A stretch of 64,000 nucleotides of DNA from Dehalococcoidales bacterium (GTDB lineage: Bacteria > Chloroflexota > Dehalococcoidia > Dehalococcoidales > RBG-16-60-22), in the NCBI GenBank assembly GCA_016783105.1, contig JADHXF010000002.1:7659-71658 (forward strand), in the 5' to 3' direction. Position 1 is the stretch's first letter. Every line of letters starts with the position of its first letter. Positions 43,063-51,954 of the stretch are shown here, in pieces. The translations under genes and the position numbers were made by a program. The notes below the pieces were generated by a model. That model worked only from the letters and a program-made list of their open reading frames with translations. It was not told the origin of the DNA and searched no databases.

Positions 43063-44157
43063 ATGGCCTATAACGTTACCCTTATTCCCGGCGATGGCAT
43101 CGGCCCGGAGGTCGTCGAGGCAACCAGGCGGGTCCTGGAAGCCACCGGCGTTGTTTTCGAGTGGGACATTGCTGAAGCCGGTGCCGACGTTATGGATAAA
43201 TACGGCACGCCGCTACCCGGTTCAGTGCTGGATTCAGTAAGAAGAAACAAGGTGGCTCTGAAAGGGCCGATAACCACACCCGTCGGCTCGGGCTTTCGCA
43301 GTGTTAACGTTGCCCTCCGTAAAGAACTGGACCTTTACGCCTGCGTCCGCCCCTGCAAAACCTATCCCGGTGTGCCTTCTTTCTATAAAGATGTTGACCT
43401 GGTGGTCATCAGAGAGAACACGGAGGACCTTTACGCCGGCATTGAATTTGAACGGGGCACACCGGAAGCGATAAAACTTATCCAGCTTACCGCGGAGGCA
43501 AAGCGAGGTATCATCCGCGAAGACTCTGGCATCAGCCTGAAGGTCATTTCGGAAGCAGGCAGCCGACGCATTGTCCGCTTTGCCTTTGAATATGCACGCG
43601 CTTACGGGAGGAAAAAAGTCACCGCCATCAGTAAGGCCAATATCCTGAAATTCTCTGATGGATTGTTCCTCAGGGTTGCCCGGGAAGTAGCCCAAGAGCA
43701 TCCAGGTATTGAATTTGAAGACCGACTGGTAGATAATATGACCATGCAGCTGGTGAAGAACCCGCGGCAATTTGATGTCATCGTGGCGCCGAATCTGTAC
43801 GGTGATATCCTGTCCGACCTCTGTGCCGGGCTGGTAGGCGGGCTGGGGGTTGCTCCCGGTGCCAATGTCGGCGATGAGATCGCCGTTTTTGAACCGACCC
43901 ACGGCAGTGCCCCTAAATACGCCGGGCAGAACAAGGCGAACCCCATGGCCATGATACTCTCCGGCGTTATGATGCTCAGGCACCTCGGTGAGGAAAAAAC
44001 TGCTGACAGATTGGAAAAAGCCGTTGCTGATGTTATTGCCGAAGGCGAAAACGTTACCTATGATATGAGGCCTGACAAAACTCCCGCTGTCGGCACTGCG
44101 CAGGTTGCCGATGCGGTAATCGAGAAACTGGCGACGGGCCGAAGGGGGTGGCGCTGA
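43063..44157 (+). CDS. icd: Isocitrate dehydrogenase
   Basis: A 364-residue beta-decarboxylating dehydrogenase. Ser80 and Asn82 in [18 protein letters not shown] are the isocitrate-specific residues (isopropylmalate dehydrogenases differ here), followed by [13 protein letters not shown] and the DxxxD metal site in [17 protein letters not shown]. The cofactor segment [15 protein letters not shown] keeps the Lys-Tyr pair that contacts the NADP 2'-phosphate in E. coli IDH, so NADP use is possible. It lies between the aconitase-like and fumarase genes and would make 2-oxoglutarate. Confidence 0.88.
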   Translation: MAYNVTLIPGDGIGPEVVEATRRVLEATGVVFEWDIAEAGADVMDKYGTPLPGSVLDSVRRNKVALKGPITTPVGSGFRSVNVALRKELDLYACVRPCKTYPGVPSFYKDVDLVVIRENTEDLYAGIEFERGTPEAIKLIQLTAEAKRGIIREDSGISLKVISEAGSRRIVRFAFEYARAYGRKKVTAISKANILKFSDGLFLRVAREVAQEHPGIEFEDRLVDNMTMQLVKNPRQFDVIVAPNLYGDILSDLCAGLVGGLGVAPGANVGDEIAVFEPTHGSAPKYAGQNKANPMAMILSGVMMLRHLGEEKTADRLEKAVADVIAEGENVTYDMRPDKTPAVGTAQVADAVIEKLATGRRGWR

Positions 44158-45014
44158 TAGCGGCGAAAATGAGAGAGATAAAGGCGAAAGACATCACCGA
44201 CGCGGTTGCTCAGCTCTGCCAGCGCGCCAATTTTGAACTCGATGAAAATGTCCTGACAGCATTGAAGCACGCCCAGCAGAATGAGCAGTCACCCCTGGGC
44301 AAAGAGATACTGCATCAGTTGGTGGAAAACGCCCGTGTTGCTGAGGCCAAAAACCTGCCGCTATGCCAGGACTGCGGCAGTGCGGTTATCTTCCTCGAGG
44401 TGGGGCAGGACGCGCATGTGGTCGGCGGCGATATTGATGCGGTGGTGGGGGAAGGTGTCAGCCAGGGTTACACGCAGGGATACCTGCGCAAATCAATGGT
44501 CAGCCAGCCGTTTTCCGAGAGAAAAAACACCAAAGACAACACTCCCCCGGTTATTCATACCGAAATTGTGCCGGGAGACCATATCAGGATTATATGCCTG
44601 CCCAAGGGAGCCGGTTCCGAAAATATGAGCCGTCTGGCAATGCTGCGTCCGGGCGAAGGCCGTGAGGGTATTATTGATTTTGTCGTCAGAGCGGTTGATG
44701 AGGCCGGGGCCAGCCCCTGCCCGCCGTTGATTATTGGCGTGGGCATCGGCGCTACCTCGGAAGGGGCTATGCTGCTGGCCAAGAAGGCACTATTACGACC
44801 TATAGGCCAGCCGAACCCGGACCCGGAAATTGCGGAGTTGGAGAAAGAGCTACTGTCACGCATCAATGACCTGGGAATCGGGCCCATGGGCGTTGGTGGC
44901 ATCACCACGGCGTTTGCGGTGCATGCCGAGACCAGGCCGACACATATTGCCAGCCTCCCCGTGGCCATAAACTTTCAATGCCACTGTTCAAGATATAAGG
45001 AGGCCAAGTTGTAG
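44148..45014 (+). CDS. Class I fumarate hydratase, alpha subunit
   Basis: A 288-residue N-terminal-type subunit of the iron-sulfur fumarase/tartrate dehydratase family. The three cluster cysteines are expected in [11 protein letters not shown] (near residue 71), the central region, and [11 protein letters not shown] at the C-terminus. [19 protein letters not shown] is the conserved core. The GTG at 44148 overlaps icd by ten bases; an ATG at 44169 is an alternative start giving a 281-residue protein. The beta subunit gene follows without a gap. Confidence 0.88.
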   Translation: MALIAAKMREIKAKDITDAVAQLCQRANFELDENVLTALKHAQQNEQSPLGKEILHQLVENARVAEAKNLPLCQDCGSAVIFLEVGQDAHVVGGDIDAVVGEGVSQGYTQGYLRKSMVSQPFSERKNTKDNTPPVIHTEIVPGDHIRIICLPKGAGSENMSRLAMLRPGEGREGIIDFVVRAVDEAGASPCPPLIIGVGIGATSEGAMLLAKKALLRPIGQPNPDPEIAELEKELLSRINDLGIGPMGVGGITTAFAVHAETRPTHIASLPVAINFQCHCSRYKEAKL

Positions 45015-45575
45015 ATGGAAGCGGTGCATATAACCATGCCTCTTGACCGAAAAACGATTAAGGAGCTGACCACGGGTACACCTGTGCTCATTTCCGGAAT
45101 AATCTATACGGCGCGTGACGCTGCCCACAAGCGACTCGTAGAGGCGCTGAAAAGGAAGGAAGAACTGCCCTTTGTCTTAAAAGGGCAGACCATCTATTAC
45201 ACCGGACCTTCACCGGCCCGGCCAGGTCGAATCATCGGCTCTGCGGGGCCCACTACCAGTGGTCGCATGGACATCTATGCACCCCGTCTAATGTCCGCCG
45301 GCGTGAAGGCGATGATTGGGAAGGGAAACCGTTCCTCTGAAGTCAGGGAAGCGATGCAGAAATACAAGGCGGTTTATTTCACTGCCACCGGCGGAGCCGG
45401 TGCTCTGCTCGCCCAGTCCATTAAAAAGGCGACGGTTATTGCTTATGAAGACCTGGGCCCGGAGGCAATCAGGATGCTGACCGTGGATAATTTCCCGGCC
45501 ATCGTGGCCAATGACATTTATGGAAACGACCTGTTCGAGCAGGGCAAAGCCAAATACCGGAAGGAGAAGAGCTAG
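45015..45575 (+). CDS. Class I fumarate hydratase, beta subunit
   Basis: A 186-residue C-terminal-type subunit. It has the typical SGIIYTARDAAHKRL, YYTGPSPARPG, IGSAGPTTSGRMD near residue 80, the MIGKGNR loop and the ATGGAGALLAQSI and VEDLGPEAI-like (AYEDLGPEAIRML) segments. The ATG follows the alpha stop directly, behind AAGGAGG inside the alpha gene. Together the two hydrate fumarate to malate. Tartrate dehydratase shares the fold; the icd context favours fumarase. Confidence 0.9.
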   Translation: MEAVHITMPLDRKTIKELTTGTPVLISGIIYTARDAAHKRLVEALKRKEELPFVLKGQTIYYTGPSPARPGRIIGSAGPTTSGRMDIYAPRLMSAGVKAMIGKGNRSSEVREAMQKYKAVYFTATGGAGALLAQSIKKATVIAYEDLGPEAIRMLTVDNFPAIVANDIYGNDLFEQGKAKYRKEKS

Positions 45576-45578
45576 CTC

Positions 45579-45920
45579 ATGGAATGTGTTTTCTGTCGGA
45601 TTGTGGCCGGGGAGCTGCCCAGCGATACGCTGTACCAGGATGAGCAAGTTATGGCCTTCCGGGATATAAACCCCCTGGCCCCCACCCACGTGCTGATAAT
45701 ACCAAAGCGGCATATTGGTTCTTTGGCCGAATTAAGCGACGACGAAGCGCAGATTATCGAGCGTATGGCCGGGGTAGCCAATAAAATTGCCAGAGAAGAA
45801 GGCATTGCCAGAAAGGGCTACCGGCTCGTGGTCAGCAGCGGTGAGGACGGAGGGCAGGTGGTTCCCCACCTGCACATGCACCTTCTCGGCGGGAGAAGAC
45901 TGTCGGACAGGCTGTGCTAG
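45579..45920 (+). CDS. HIT family nucleotide-binding protein
   Basis: A 113-residue histidine-triad protein of the HinT group. The catalytic motif HLHMHLLGG lies near residue 99, and the N-terminal CVFCRIVAGELPS is the usual zinc-like start. It hydrolyses nucleoside phosphoramidates such as AMP-lysine. It starts three bases after the fumarase beta stop and may be co-transcribed; convergent with the NUDIX gene, overlapping it by four bases. Confidence 0.93.
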   Translation: MECVFCRIVAGELPSDTLYQDEQVMAFRDINPLAPTHVLIIPKRHIGSLAELSDDEAQIIERMAGVANKIAREEGIARKGYRLVVSSGEDGGQVVPHLHMHLLGGRRLSDRLC

Positions 45921-46459
45921 TCAGCCCTTTTCTTTCCTTTGGAGTATTCCAGGTAGGCAAGTAACCCGGCGATGCTCTTGGCATCGCAGATGCGTCCGGT
46001 GGTTATCAGGTCGGCTATTTCCCTGAGTGGTATGCGAACAACATTGATTTCTTCGGTATCTTCGGCGATTAACTGGCTCGGGACGAGGTCAGTGGCCAGG
46101 TAAAGGTAAAGATACTCGCTGCAGTAGCCCGGTGCCGAATAGAAACCGCCCAGCCTCTGCACTTTCCGGGGCATGTAGCCGATTTCTTCCCGGAGTTCAC
46201 GGCTGACTGCCTCTTCAGGGTCTTCACCGGTGTCAATACCGCCGGCCGGTATCTCCAGCAGTTCTTTCTCCACCGGTTTGCGGAACTGCTTCACCAGCAG
46301 CACGTTATCATTCTTATCGATAACAACGACGGCAATACAGTCGCTATGTTCCACGATTTCCCGCGTTGTCTGCCGCCCGTTGTCCAGCCGGACGGAGTCC
46401 ACTCTGAGCTTAACCGCTCTTCCATCGTAAATCAGCTGGCTGGAAAGCGTCTCTTCCAT
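45917..46459 (-). CDS. NUDIX hydrolase, ADP-ribose pyrophosphatase type
   Basis: A 180-residue NUDIX enzyme. The NUDIX box is complete: G-IDTGED-P-E-EAVSRELREEIGYM near residue 75, preceded by LEIPAGG and followed by GGFYSAPGYCSEYLYLYLA, the pattern of ADP-ribose pyrophosphatases (NudF). It would cut ADP-ribose to AMP and ribose-5-phosphate. It is the last gene of the nadK-GNAT-NUDIX run, giving the group an NAD-metabolism theme. Confidence 0.9.
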   Translation of the reverse strand: MEETLSSQLIYDGRAVKLRVDSVRLDNGRQTTREIVEHSDCIAVVVIDKNDNVLLVKQFRKPVEKELLEIPAGGIDTGEDPEEAVSRELREEIGYMPRKVQRLGGFYSAPGYCSEYLYLYLATDLVPSQLIAEDTEEINVVRIPLREIADLITTGRICDAKSIAGLLAYLEYSKGKKRAD

Positions 46460-46477
46460 TGAACTTTACCCTCTCAT

Positions 46478-46933
46478 TTAAAAGTGGCGGATAAGGGCTA
46501 CCTCACCGCAGTCGGGGAACTTGGGACAGCGGTAGCATTCGGTCCAGACCTTGCGTGGCACCTCCATTTTATCTACCTGGTTGAGGCCGAACTTTTCAAA
46601 GAAAGCCGGCTGGTAGGTCAGGCAAAAGATAGTGGGGATGCCCAGCGACTCCACTTCTTTCAGGCAGGCTTCAATGAGCATGGTGCCTACACCCTGCTTC
46701 TGGTATTCCTCGGCCACGGCGACGGACTTGATTTCCGCCAGGTCTGACCAGATGATGTGCAGTGCCGCACAGGCAAGCATACGCTCGCCCTGGCGATAAA
46801 CGAAATAGTCGCGAATGTTTTCGTATATATCACTCAACGAACGGGGCAGCATTTCATCCTTGTCAGCGAAGTGGTTGATGAGCTGGTGTATCTGGGGTAC
46901 ATCCTGGATTTTGGCTTTTTCTACCGTGCCCAA
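46478..46933 (-). CDS. GNAT acetyltransferase, ArgA-like
   Basis: A 151-residue GNAT protein of COG1246, often called N-acetylglutamate synthase-like. The acetyl-CoA loop is EEYQKQGVGTMLI near residue 96 and the C-terminus carries a CYRCPKFPDC cysteine cluster shared by this subgroup. The role in arginine synthesis is uncertain because no arginine genes are nearby. It begins one base after the nadK stop. Confidence 0.8.
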   Translation of the reverse strand: MGTVEKAKIQDVPQIHQLINHFADKDEMLPRSLSDIYENIRDYFVYRQGERMLACAALHIIWSDLAEIKSVAVAEEYQKQGVGTMLIEACLKEVESLGIPTIFCLTYQPAFFEKFGLNQVDKMEVPRKVWTECYRCPKFPDCGEVALIRHF

Positions 46934-46934
46934 T

Positions 46935-47771
46935 TTACCGCTTTCCTTTCAGTTTTTGCTCCAGGGAGCCATAGAAGGCATCTTCGGGGTGGACACGCAG
47001 GAACCGTGTCCGGTGCGGGCTTTGTTTTACCGTGATTACCGCTCCATCAGGAAGAGGCATATTGACATACCCATCGATGCTGAGCGTTGCCGGCTGTGTT
47101 GCCGCGACCGCCAGCTGAACCGATGTTTCTGCCGGCAATACCAGTGCATAGTCCGGGCTGAGGTGGGGCATAATGGGTACCAGCAGAAAATCCTTTGCCT
47201 GCGGGTACAGGATGGGTCCCCCGGCGGCCAGGGAATAGCCGGTGCTGCCCGTAGCCGTTGCCACAATCACTCCGTCAGCCTTATAGTCGGTGGTGTGCTT
47301 CCCGTTAAGGCTGGCGGCCACGCGAACCAGGCGGGCAATGGCACCTCTCGCCACCACCACGTCATTCAGGGCGTGATAGGTGACCGTCTTCTGGCCCTCA
47401 GCGGAAAACTCAGCCTGAAGCATGGCCCTTTCATCAATCCATCCCTCTCCAGAAAGCAGGGCGGGCAATTTGTCCATGGCCTCATCGGCACTGAGTTCGG
47501 TCATGAATCCGAGTTTACCGAGGTTTACGCCGATTATCGGGATCATCCGCGGGACTACCGCTTGTGCCGAGCGTAGAATGGTACCGTCGCCGCCAACGCT
47601 CAAAACCAGTTCCGTATCGTCGAGTTGTGGCCGGGCGGTTTCACTCTCCCATGCGGAGCAGAGCCAGGCAGTGATGCCGCGGGAGGCGATGAAGTCCTGC
47701 AACTGCTTCGCCTTGGTCTGGGTGGCTTCAACTAAAGGGTGATAGAAAATACCAACTTTTTTCACCGGCAT
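46935..47771 (-). CDS. nadK: NAD kinase
   Basis: NadK phosphorylates NAD to NADP. The 278-residue product has GGDGTILRSAQ (catalytic Asp) near residue 60, the GVNLGKLGFMTEL segment, ALNDVVVARG near 145 and ATATGSTGYSLAAGGP near 170, all family hallmarks. It is the first gene of a minus-strand run with its own promoter at 47821-47850, divergent from nusB. Confidence 0.95.
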   Translation of the reverse strand: MPVKKVGIFYHPLVEATQTKAKQLQDFIASRGITAWLCSAWESETARPQLDDTELVLSVGGDGTILRSAQAVVPRMIPIIGVNLGKLGFMTELSADEAMDKLPALLSGEGWIDERAMLQAEFSAEGQKTVTYHALNDVVVARGAIARLVRVAASLNGKHTTDYKADGVIVATATGSTGYSLAAGGPILYPQAKDFLLVPIMPHLSPDYALVLPAETSVQLAVAATQPATLSIDGYVNMPLPDGAVITVKQSPHRTRFLRVHPEDAFYGSLEQKLKGKR

Positions 47772-47820
47772 GACCTGCTGTGTCAGTAAAAACCAGTAAC
47801 GACGTGAAGAGGATAAGGGA

Positions 47821-47850
47821 AGTGTAGCAAGTATTACCTTTGGGTGTCAA
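47821..47850 (-). promoter_or_regulatory. Promoter of nadK
   Basis: Minus-strand consensus -35 TTGACA (47845-47850), 18-bp spacer and extended -10 TGCTACACT (box 47821-47826). About 45 bases of leader. Confidence 0.6.
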
Positions 47851-47880
47851 GGAAGATGGAGAATACACGGGTATACGTGC

Positions 47881-47886
47881 TATAAT
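47881..47886 (+). promoter_or_regulatory. Extended -10 promoter of nusB
   Basis: CGTGCTATAAT with a perfect -10 box at 47881-47886 and no clear -35 sequence. The AGGAG ribosome site and ATG (47912) follow after a short leader. Confidence 0.55.
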
Positions 47887-47911
47887 ATTTGCTTGATTTC
47901 AGGAGCAGTAA

Positions 47912-48325
47912 ATGACCGGGCAAAGACGAAAGGCAAGAGCCATTGCCTTGCAGGCAATGTACGAAATCGATACCACGCAGCATGAGGCGGAAGAAGTGCT
48001 GGGCCGACTCCTGACTGAGGTAGGTCTATTCGAGGATAATACTGCCTTTGTTCGCCAGATGGTGAAACAGACGGTGGAGCACCAGGAGGAGATAGATGGT
48101 AATATCCAGCGGTTTGCTCCGATGTGGCCCATAGAACAGCTGTCGGTCATTGACCGTAACATTCTCCGACTTGCAATCTCTGAAATTTTGTTTGATAATA
48201 GAGTAATAATTAAGGTAGCCATCAATGAAGCCGTTGAACTGGCTAAAAAGTTCGGCAGTGAAAGTTCATCAAAGTTTGTCAATGGCGTACTGGGTTCAAT
48301 CAGTGCGCTTGCTGAAAGACGATAG
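47912..48325 (+). CDS. nusB: Transcription antitermination factor NusB
   Basis: A 137-residue all-helical NusB that binds boxA RNA with NusE (S10) for rRNA antitermination. RRKARAIALQAMYEID opens the protein, RFAPMWPIEQLSVIDRNILRLAISEIL is the core and INEAVELAKKFGSESSSKFVNGVLG the conserved end. It precedes acpP by 22 bases. Confidence 0.95.
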   Translation: MTGQRRKARAIALQAMYEIDTTQHEAEEVLGRLLTEVGLFEDNTAFVRQMVKQTVEHQEEIDGNIQRFAPMWPIEQLSVIDRNILRLAISEILFDNRVIIKVAINEAVELAKKFGSESSSKFVNGVLGSISALAERR

Positions 48326-48347
48326 GTTTCCGGAAAGGGGGTAAAAC

Positions 48348-48608
48348 GTGGCGACAATTTACGAAAGAATAAAACCCATGGTTGTGGAGCAACTTGGTGT
48401 CGAAGAAGAAAACGTAAAACCTGCCGCGAGCTTTGTGGAAGACCTGGGAGCCGATTCTCTGGATCTGGTAGAGCTGATAATGTCACTGGAAGAGGCATTC
48501 AGCACCCCGGCGAAGAAGATTGAGATACCGGATGAAGATGCGGAAAAGATAGTCACCATTCAGGATGCGGTTGATTACCTTAAGGACCTGGGAGTAGAAG
48601 ACAGTTAG
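48348..48608 (+). CDS. acpP: Acyl carrier protein
   Basis: An 86-residue ACP with the phosphopantetheine serine in [11 protein letters not shown] near residue 38 and the acidic helix II. The start is GTG at 48348 behind AAAGGGGG. It would carry acyl chains in fatty-acid synthesis; no fab genes are adjacent. The gene is followed by a strong terminator. Confidence 0.95.
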   Translation: MATIYERIKPMVVEQLGVEEENVKPAASFVEDLGADSLDLVELIMSLEEAFSTPAKKIEIPDEDAEKIVTIQDAVDYLKDLGVEDS

Positions 48609-48634
48609 GTTCTAATTCACGGCGAATTATCAAT

Positions 48635-48676
48635 AGCTCGGCACGAAACCGTGCCGAGCTATTAACATAATTTTTT
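48635..48676 (+). terminator. Intrinsic terminator after acpP
   Basis: Eleven-base arms AGCTCGGCACG / CGTGCCGAGCT around AAAC, followed after nine bases by TTTTTT. On the minus strand it could also end the AOR operon, since it lies just past the AOR stop codon. Confidence 0.75.
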
Positions 48677-48696
48677 CAGCAATATAACAGGCTGAC

Positions 48697-50565
48697 CTAG
48701 ACCCTTTTGCCAACATCCTTCACGGCGAAGTCCAGACCAAGTTCGCTCAGTTTTTCCCTGGTCGGGTTGCCGGTCTTCAGGTCCCAGCCCCGATAGGTGA
48801 AGTAATCGTCCTTCAATCGCTCGAGGGTCTCTTTGGGAATATAGCTTCCCTGCATCGGTCCTTCCGGTACCGGCTCTTCCATGAAGCGGATTGGAAGCTG
48901 GTCATCTTCGCGGGTGAACCCCTCCCTGGCGGAAAAGCAGCGGATCATGTTCCACTCTCGTTCCGCAATCTTCCTGGCCTCTTCGTAGTTGAGTTCCCAT
49001 CCCGTGACCGCATTCAGAGCATTTATCATGCTATCGCTGATTTTGAGCGGACCCCAGATGGGCTCACCGAGATGGCATATCAGCATGGAGTCGCCCAGAA
49101 TAAGCCAGTGATTGACTTCCGCGGCTACGGCTCCCTTCCCTTCAATTACCTTGCGGTCAACAAGTCCGCTCTTCTCGGCGGTGGGTCGGATGTCGTGGTG
49201 GCTGCCACCTCTTGGCCCGGTGGCATAGCCGACGGCGGCGGCGGGGAAGGGGCGGCAGGTATGCCCCGGCCACTCCAGTCCCTTGTTCTGGATGGCGAAG
49301 CGTTCGGTGCCCTTGCCGACAATCTTGGAAGCGTCCCTCGTACCTTTGGCCAGCAGTTCTCCCAGTCCCTCCCTTTTGCCGATTTTTTCAATCACCTGGA
49401 GCATGCCATCGGCGTTGCCGAACCGCAAATCAATTCCATCCGTATCTTTTTTGGTGAGGATGCCTTTTTCATAGCATTCCATAGCCCAGCCGATGCTCAC
49501 TCCGGTCGAGATGAGGTCGATGCCGTAGTAGTCGCATAGCTCGTCGGCCTTGCAGAGCACCTCGATGTTGTCCACCTCGCAGATGGTGCCAAAGGCGTAA
49601 ATCGTCTCGTAGTCGGCGCCGTTGATAATTGATTTATACGGACCCCTGGGTACCACGCTGTACTTGGTGCAGTTGATGGAGCAGGCGAAGCAGGCGCGGT
49701 CGCCCTTGACCACCTGTTCCCTCATCGCCTCGCCGGTGATATTCTTCATCCCTTTGAAGGTCTCGGTCTGCCAGTTTCGGGTGGGCATGATGCCGCCCTC
49801 GTTCATGGCGGCTACATTACGCGGGGTGCCGTACCCGGAAAGTCCCTGAACTGCCGGGTTGGTGGCAAAGAGCTCATTGATTCTGACGGTAGTATTATAG
49901 ACCCTGAGCATGTTGGGAACCGTAACACTTCCGGTGCCTCTGACGGCGATTGCCTTGAGGTTTTTAGAGCCCATCACCGCCCCCATTCCGCCGCGGCCGG
50001 CCGCCCGGATGTCGCAGAGTATCATGGCGTAAGGGGCTTTCTCCTCACCGGCCAGCCCGATGGTGGCGATGTGTATCTCCTCATCGCCAATCTCACCACG
50101 CAGAATATCCTGTGTCGTGAACGGGTCTTTGCCCCAGAGGTGGCTGGCATCCCTGATTTCAATCCTGTCATCGTCAATCCAGAGATATACGGGCTTGTCT
50201 GCTCGCCCTTCAATTATCAGGCCGTCATAGCCGGCGAACTTGAGCTCCGGCCCCAGAAAGCCGCCAAAGATGCTGTGGAAAAACGATTTGGTATACGGCG
50301 ACTTGGCGCAGAACGAGGAGCGTGAAGCAGCCGGAATCATGGTGCCATTGACCGGGCCGGTCATCATCACCAGCTTGTTCTCCGGTCCCAGCGGGTCGAT
50401 TTTGGGCGGTAGTTCTTCGTAGAGGATTCTGGCTGTTAATCCGACCCCGCCAACGAAGTCCCTGGCCCAGTCCTTCCTGAGGTCTTCCTTGGAAATACCT
50501 CTGTTGCTGAGATTGACCCTTAATAGTTGTCCAATGTATCCGCCGTAAGGAAAATTCTTCGCCAT
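48697..50565 (-). CDS. Aldehyde ferredoxin oxidoreductase, canonical cluster motif
   Basis: A 622-residue AOR-family tungsto/molybdoenzyme. The [4Fe-4S] motif is the normal CFACSINC (Cys292, Cys295, Cys299), with the last ligand in DSMLIC near residue 520. Pterin-binding landmarks GRGGMGAVMGSKNLKAIAVRG and ATGPRGGSHHD are present. AGGAGG precedes the ATG. It is the last gene of a GntR-ferredoxin-MoaD-AOR operon. It is clearly a paralog of the AOR at 34438 but differs in cluster ligands and in gene partners; the substrate is unknown. Confidence 0.92.
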   Translation of the reverse strand: MAKNFPYGGYIGQLLRVNLSNRGISKEDLRKDWARDFVGGVGLTARILYEELPPKIDPLGPENKLVMMTGPVNGTMIPAASRSSFCAKSPYTKSFFHSIFGGFLGPELKFAGYDGLIIEGRADKPVYLWIDDDRIEIRDASHLWGKDPFTTQDILRGEIGDEEIHIATIGLAGEEKAPYAMILCDIRAAGRGGMGAVMGSKNLKAIAVRGTGSVTVPNMLRVYNTTVRINELFATNPAVQGLSGYGTPRNVAAMNEGGIMPTRNWQTETFKGMKNITGEAMREQVVKGDRACFACSINCTKYSVVPRGPYKSIINGADYETIYAFGTICEVDNIEVLCKADELCDYYGIDLISTGVSIGWAMECYEKGILTKKDTDGIDLRFGNADGMLQVIEKIGKREGLGELLAKGTRDASKIVGKGTERFAIQNKGLEWPGHTCRPFPAAAVGYATGPRGGSHHDIRPTAEKSGLVDRKVIEGKGAVAAEVNHWLILGDSMLICHLGEPIWGPLKISDSMINALNAVTGWELNYEEARKIAEREWNMIRCFSAREGFTREDDQLPIRFMEEPVPEGPMQGSYIPKETLERLKDDYFTYRGWDLKTGNPTREKLSELGLDFAVKDVGKRV

Positions 50566-50567
50566 GA

Positions 50568-50855
50568 TTAACCTCCTCCTATGGGAAAGATGATGGCGAT
50601 TTCATCGCCATTTTTGATTTTGTGGTCTATATCCAGTGTAGAACTGATAATGGATTCATTTAATTTGATGAGGAATGGGGCCATCTGGCCGGTATTCGGG
50701 TCCCAGATTTTCTCTTTGAAACGCTGGCCGTACCGGCGCACCAGTTCCTCGAAGAGCTCACCAACCGTTTCCGGTTTTCTCACGTCTATTTCAATAACCT
50801 CCGAGCCCAGAACATCCCGAATCACGGAGAAACTTTTTACCTTCACTCTGGCCAC
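50568..50855 (-). CDS. MoaD-like sulfur carrier of the second AOR operon
   Basis: A 95-residue beta-grasp protein with the terminal GGG after AIIFPI, as in MoaD. It ends two bases before the AOR gene. The likely role is sulfur donation for the pterin cofactor of the AOR beside it. Confidence 0.88.
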   Translation of the reverse strand: MARVKVKSFSVIRDVLGSEVIEIDVRKPETVGELFEELVRRYGQRFKEKIWDPNTGQMAPFLIKLNESIISSTLDIDHKIKNGDEIAIIFPIGGG

Positions 50856-50865
50856 TTCTGGTTAC

Positions 50866-51180
50866 CTACTTGCTGACCGATTCAAGCCATTCTTCGGCAA
50901 TTTTCTTGGCTTCCGATACTTTTGGCCGTTCCGGCTTGGTCTCCATTTCCCGCCACTCGATTGCCTTGGGCAGGCAAAACTGGATACAGGCCGGATTGCC
51001 GAAACAGTAATCGCAGTTATCGAGAATTATCGGCACCGGTATCTCCGGAATGCCGACCAGACATATCTTGATTCTGGAGTTTCTGGGGTTGAAAGCGCCC
51101 GTTTTTACTGCGGAACAGGCCAGTTCACACAGCTTGCAGCCGGTGCATTTGTCCATATGTACTTCAATATGCTTTTCCAA
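50866..51180 (-). CDS. 4Fe-4S ferredoxin-like protein of the second AOR operon
   Basis: A 104-residue electron carrier with CTGCKLCELAC near residue 15 and a second, spaced group CDYCFGNPACIQFC near 58, similar to the HycB/AOR small subunit type with up to two or more clusters. The start is TTG at 51180 behind GAGGAGG. It probably takes electrons from the AOR encoded 0.3 kb downstream. Confidence 0.85.
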   Translation of the reverse strand: MEKHIEVHMDKCTGCKLCELACSAVKTGAFNPRNSRIKICLVGIPEIPVPIILDNCDYCFGNPACIQFCLPKAIEWREMETKPERPKVSEAKKIAEEWLESVSK

Positions 51181-51200
51181 GACCGGACCTCCTCGGTTTA

Positions 51201-51881
51201 TTATTCTATATGCTCTCCCAGGAGGGTCAGCAGGGCATCCTCCTTGGCCAGCTTGATGTGCTCGCGCATCGTTCTCTCACACAGTTCCGGGTCCTTCAGG
51301 CGCAAAGCCAGCAATATCTTCCGGTGGCCATCAAGCGTTCTCTGTGCGCCTTCAATGGATTGCAGGGTTACTTTACGGTGCCGCAGCACCTGTTTTCGCA
51401 TATCAACAATCAGCCGGTAGAGGCGTATCGAGTCTGAGACAAGTTCGTGAAGATAGTCGTGAAAGCGGGTGTTCCATTTGAAGACATCGCCCATCCGGTT
51501 TGCTTCCAGTGCCGCCTGTGCCTTATCAATGAAGGTGTTCAGATGCTGGAGGCTCTCCTCGGTAATTCTTTCCGAGATGATTCCGAGGGCGTACCCTTCT
51601 AAAATGGCGCGGAGTTCGAAGAGTTCCGTTACTTCCTCTTTTGAATCTCCGGAGACGATAAAGCCCCTCGTCTTCAGAGGGCGAATCAGGCCTTCCGCTT
51701 CAAGTTTGTAGAGTGCCTCTCTCACCGGAGTACGGCTCACGCCCAGCGTTTCCGCAAGGTGCTCCTCGGTTAGCCTTTCCTTCGGGCTGAGACGACCGGA
51801 AAGAATCGCCGTCTTCAGGTGCTCGTAAGCCTTCTTCCGGACGGGGACGGTCTGTTTTTCGACTCGACTATGCACGGCCAT
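51201..51881 (-). CDS. GntR/FCD-family transcription regulator
   Basis: A 226-residue regulator from ATG 51881; the frame is open to 51920, but that Met lies in the -35 box. The winged helix (AYEHLKTAILSGRLSPKERLTEEHLAETLGVSRTPVREALYKLEAEGLI) is followed by an all-helical FCD ligand domain with the usual metal-site histidines (FHDYLHE, DGHRKILLA, REHIKLA), though the first ligand, usually Asp, is Asn in NTRFH. A TTGTATACAA-type operator overlaps its own promoter, so it represses itself and the AOR operon downstream. The effector is likely a small organic acid. Confidence 0.85.
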   Translation of the reverse strand: MAVHSRVEKQTVPVRKKAYEHLKTAILSGRLSPKERLTEEHLAETLGVSRTPVREALYKLEAEGLIRPLKTRGFIVSGDSKEEVTELFELRAILEGYALGIISERITEESLQHLNTFIDKAQAALEANRMGDVFKWNTRFHDYLHELVSDSIRLYRLIVDMRKQVLRHRKVTLQSIEGAQRTLDGHRKILLALRLKDPELCERTMREHIKLAKEDALLTLLGEHIE

Positions 51882-51890
51882 TTCACGAGG

Positions 51891-51920
51891 ATTGTATACA
51901 ATCAGGCCATAATTTGTCAA
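51891..51920 (-). promoter_or_regulatory. GntR autoregulated promoter and operator
   Basis: Minus-strand -35 TTGACA (51915-51920) and a -10 near 51893-51898 (TATACA, 16-bp spacer). The perfect palindrome ATTGTATACAAT (51891-51902) covers the -10 box. Only about ten bases separate it from the ATG, so the leader is nearly absent. Confidence 0.6.
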
Positions 51921-51954
51921 TAGGTTTAATATAATTCTTTATTTATGTTGTGTT

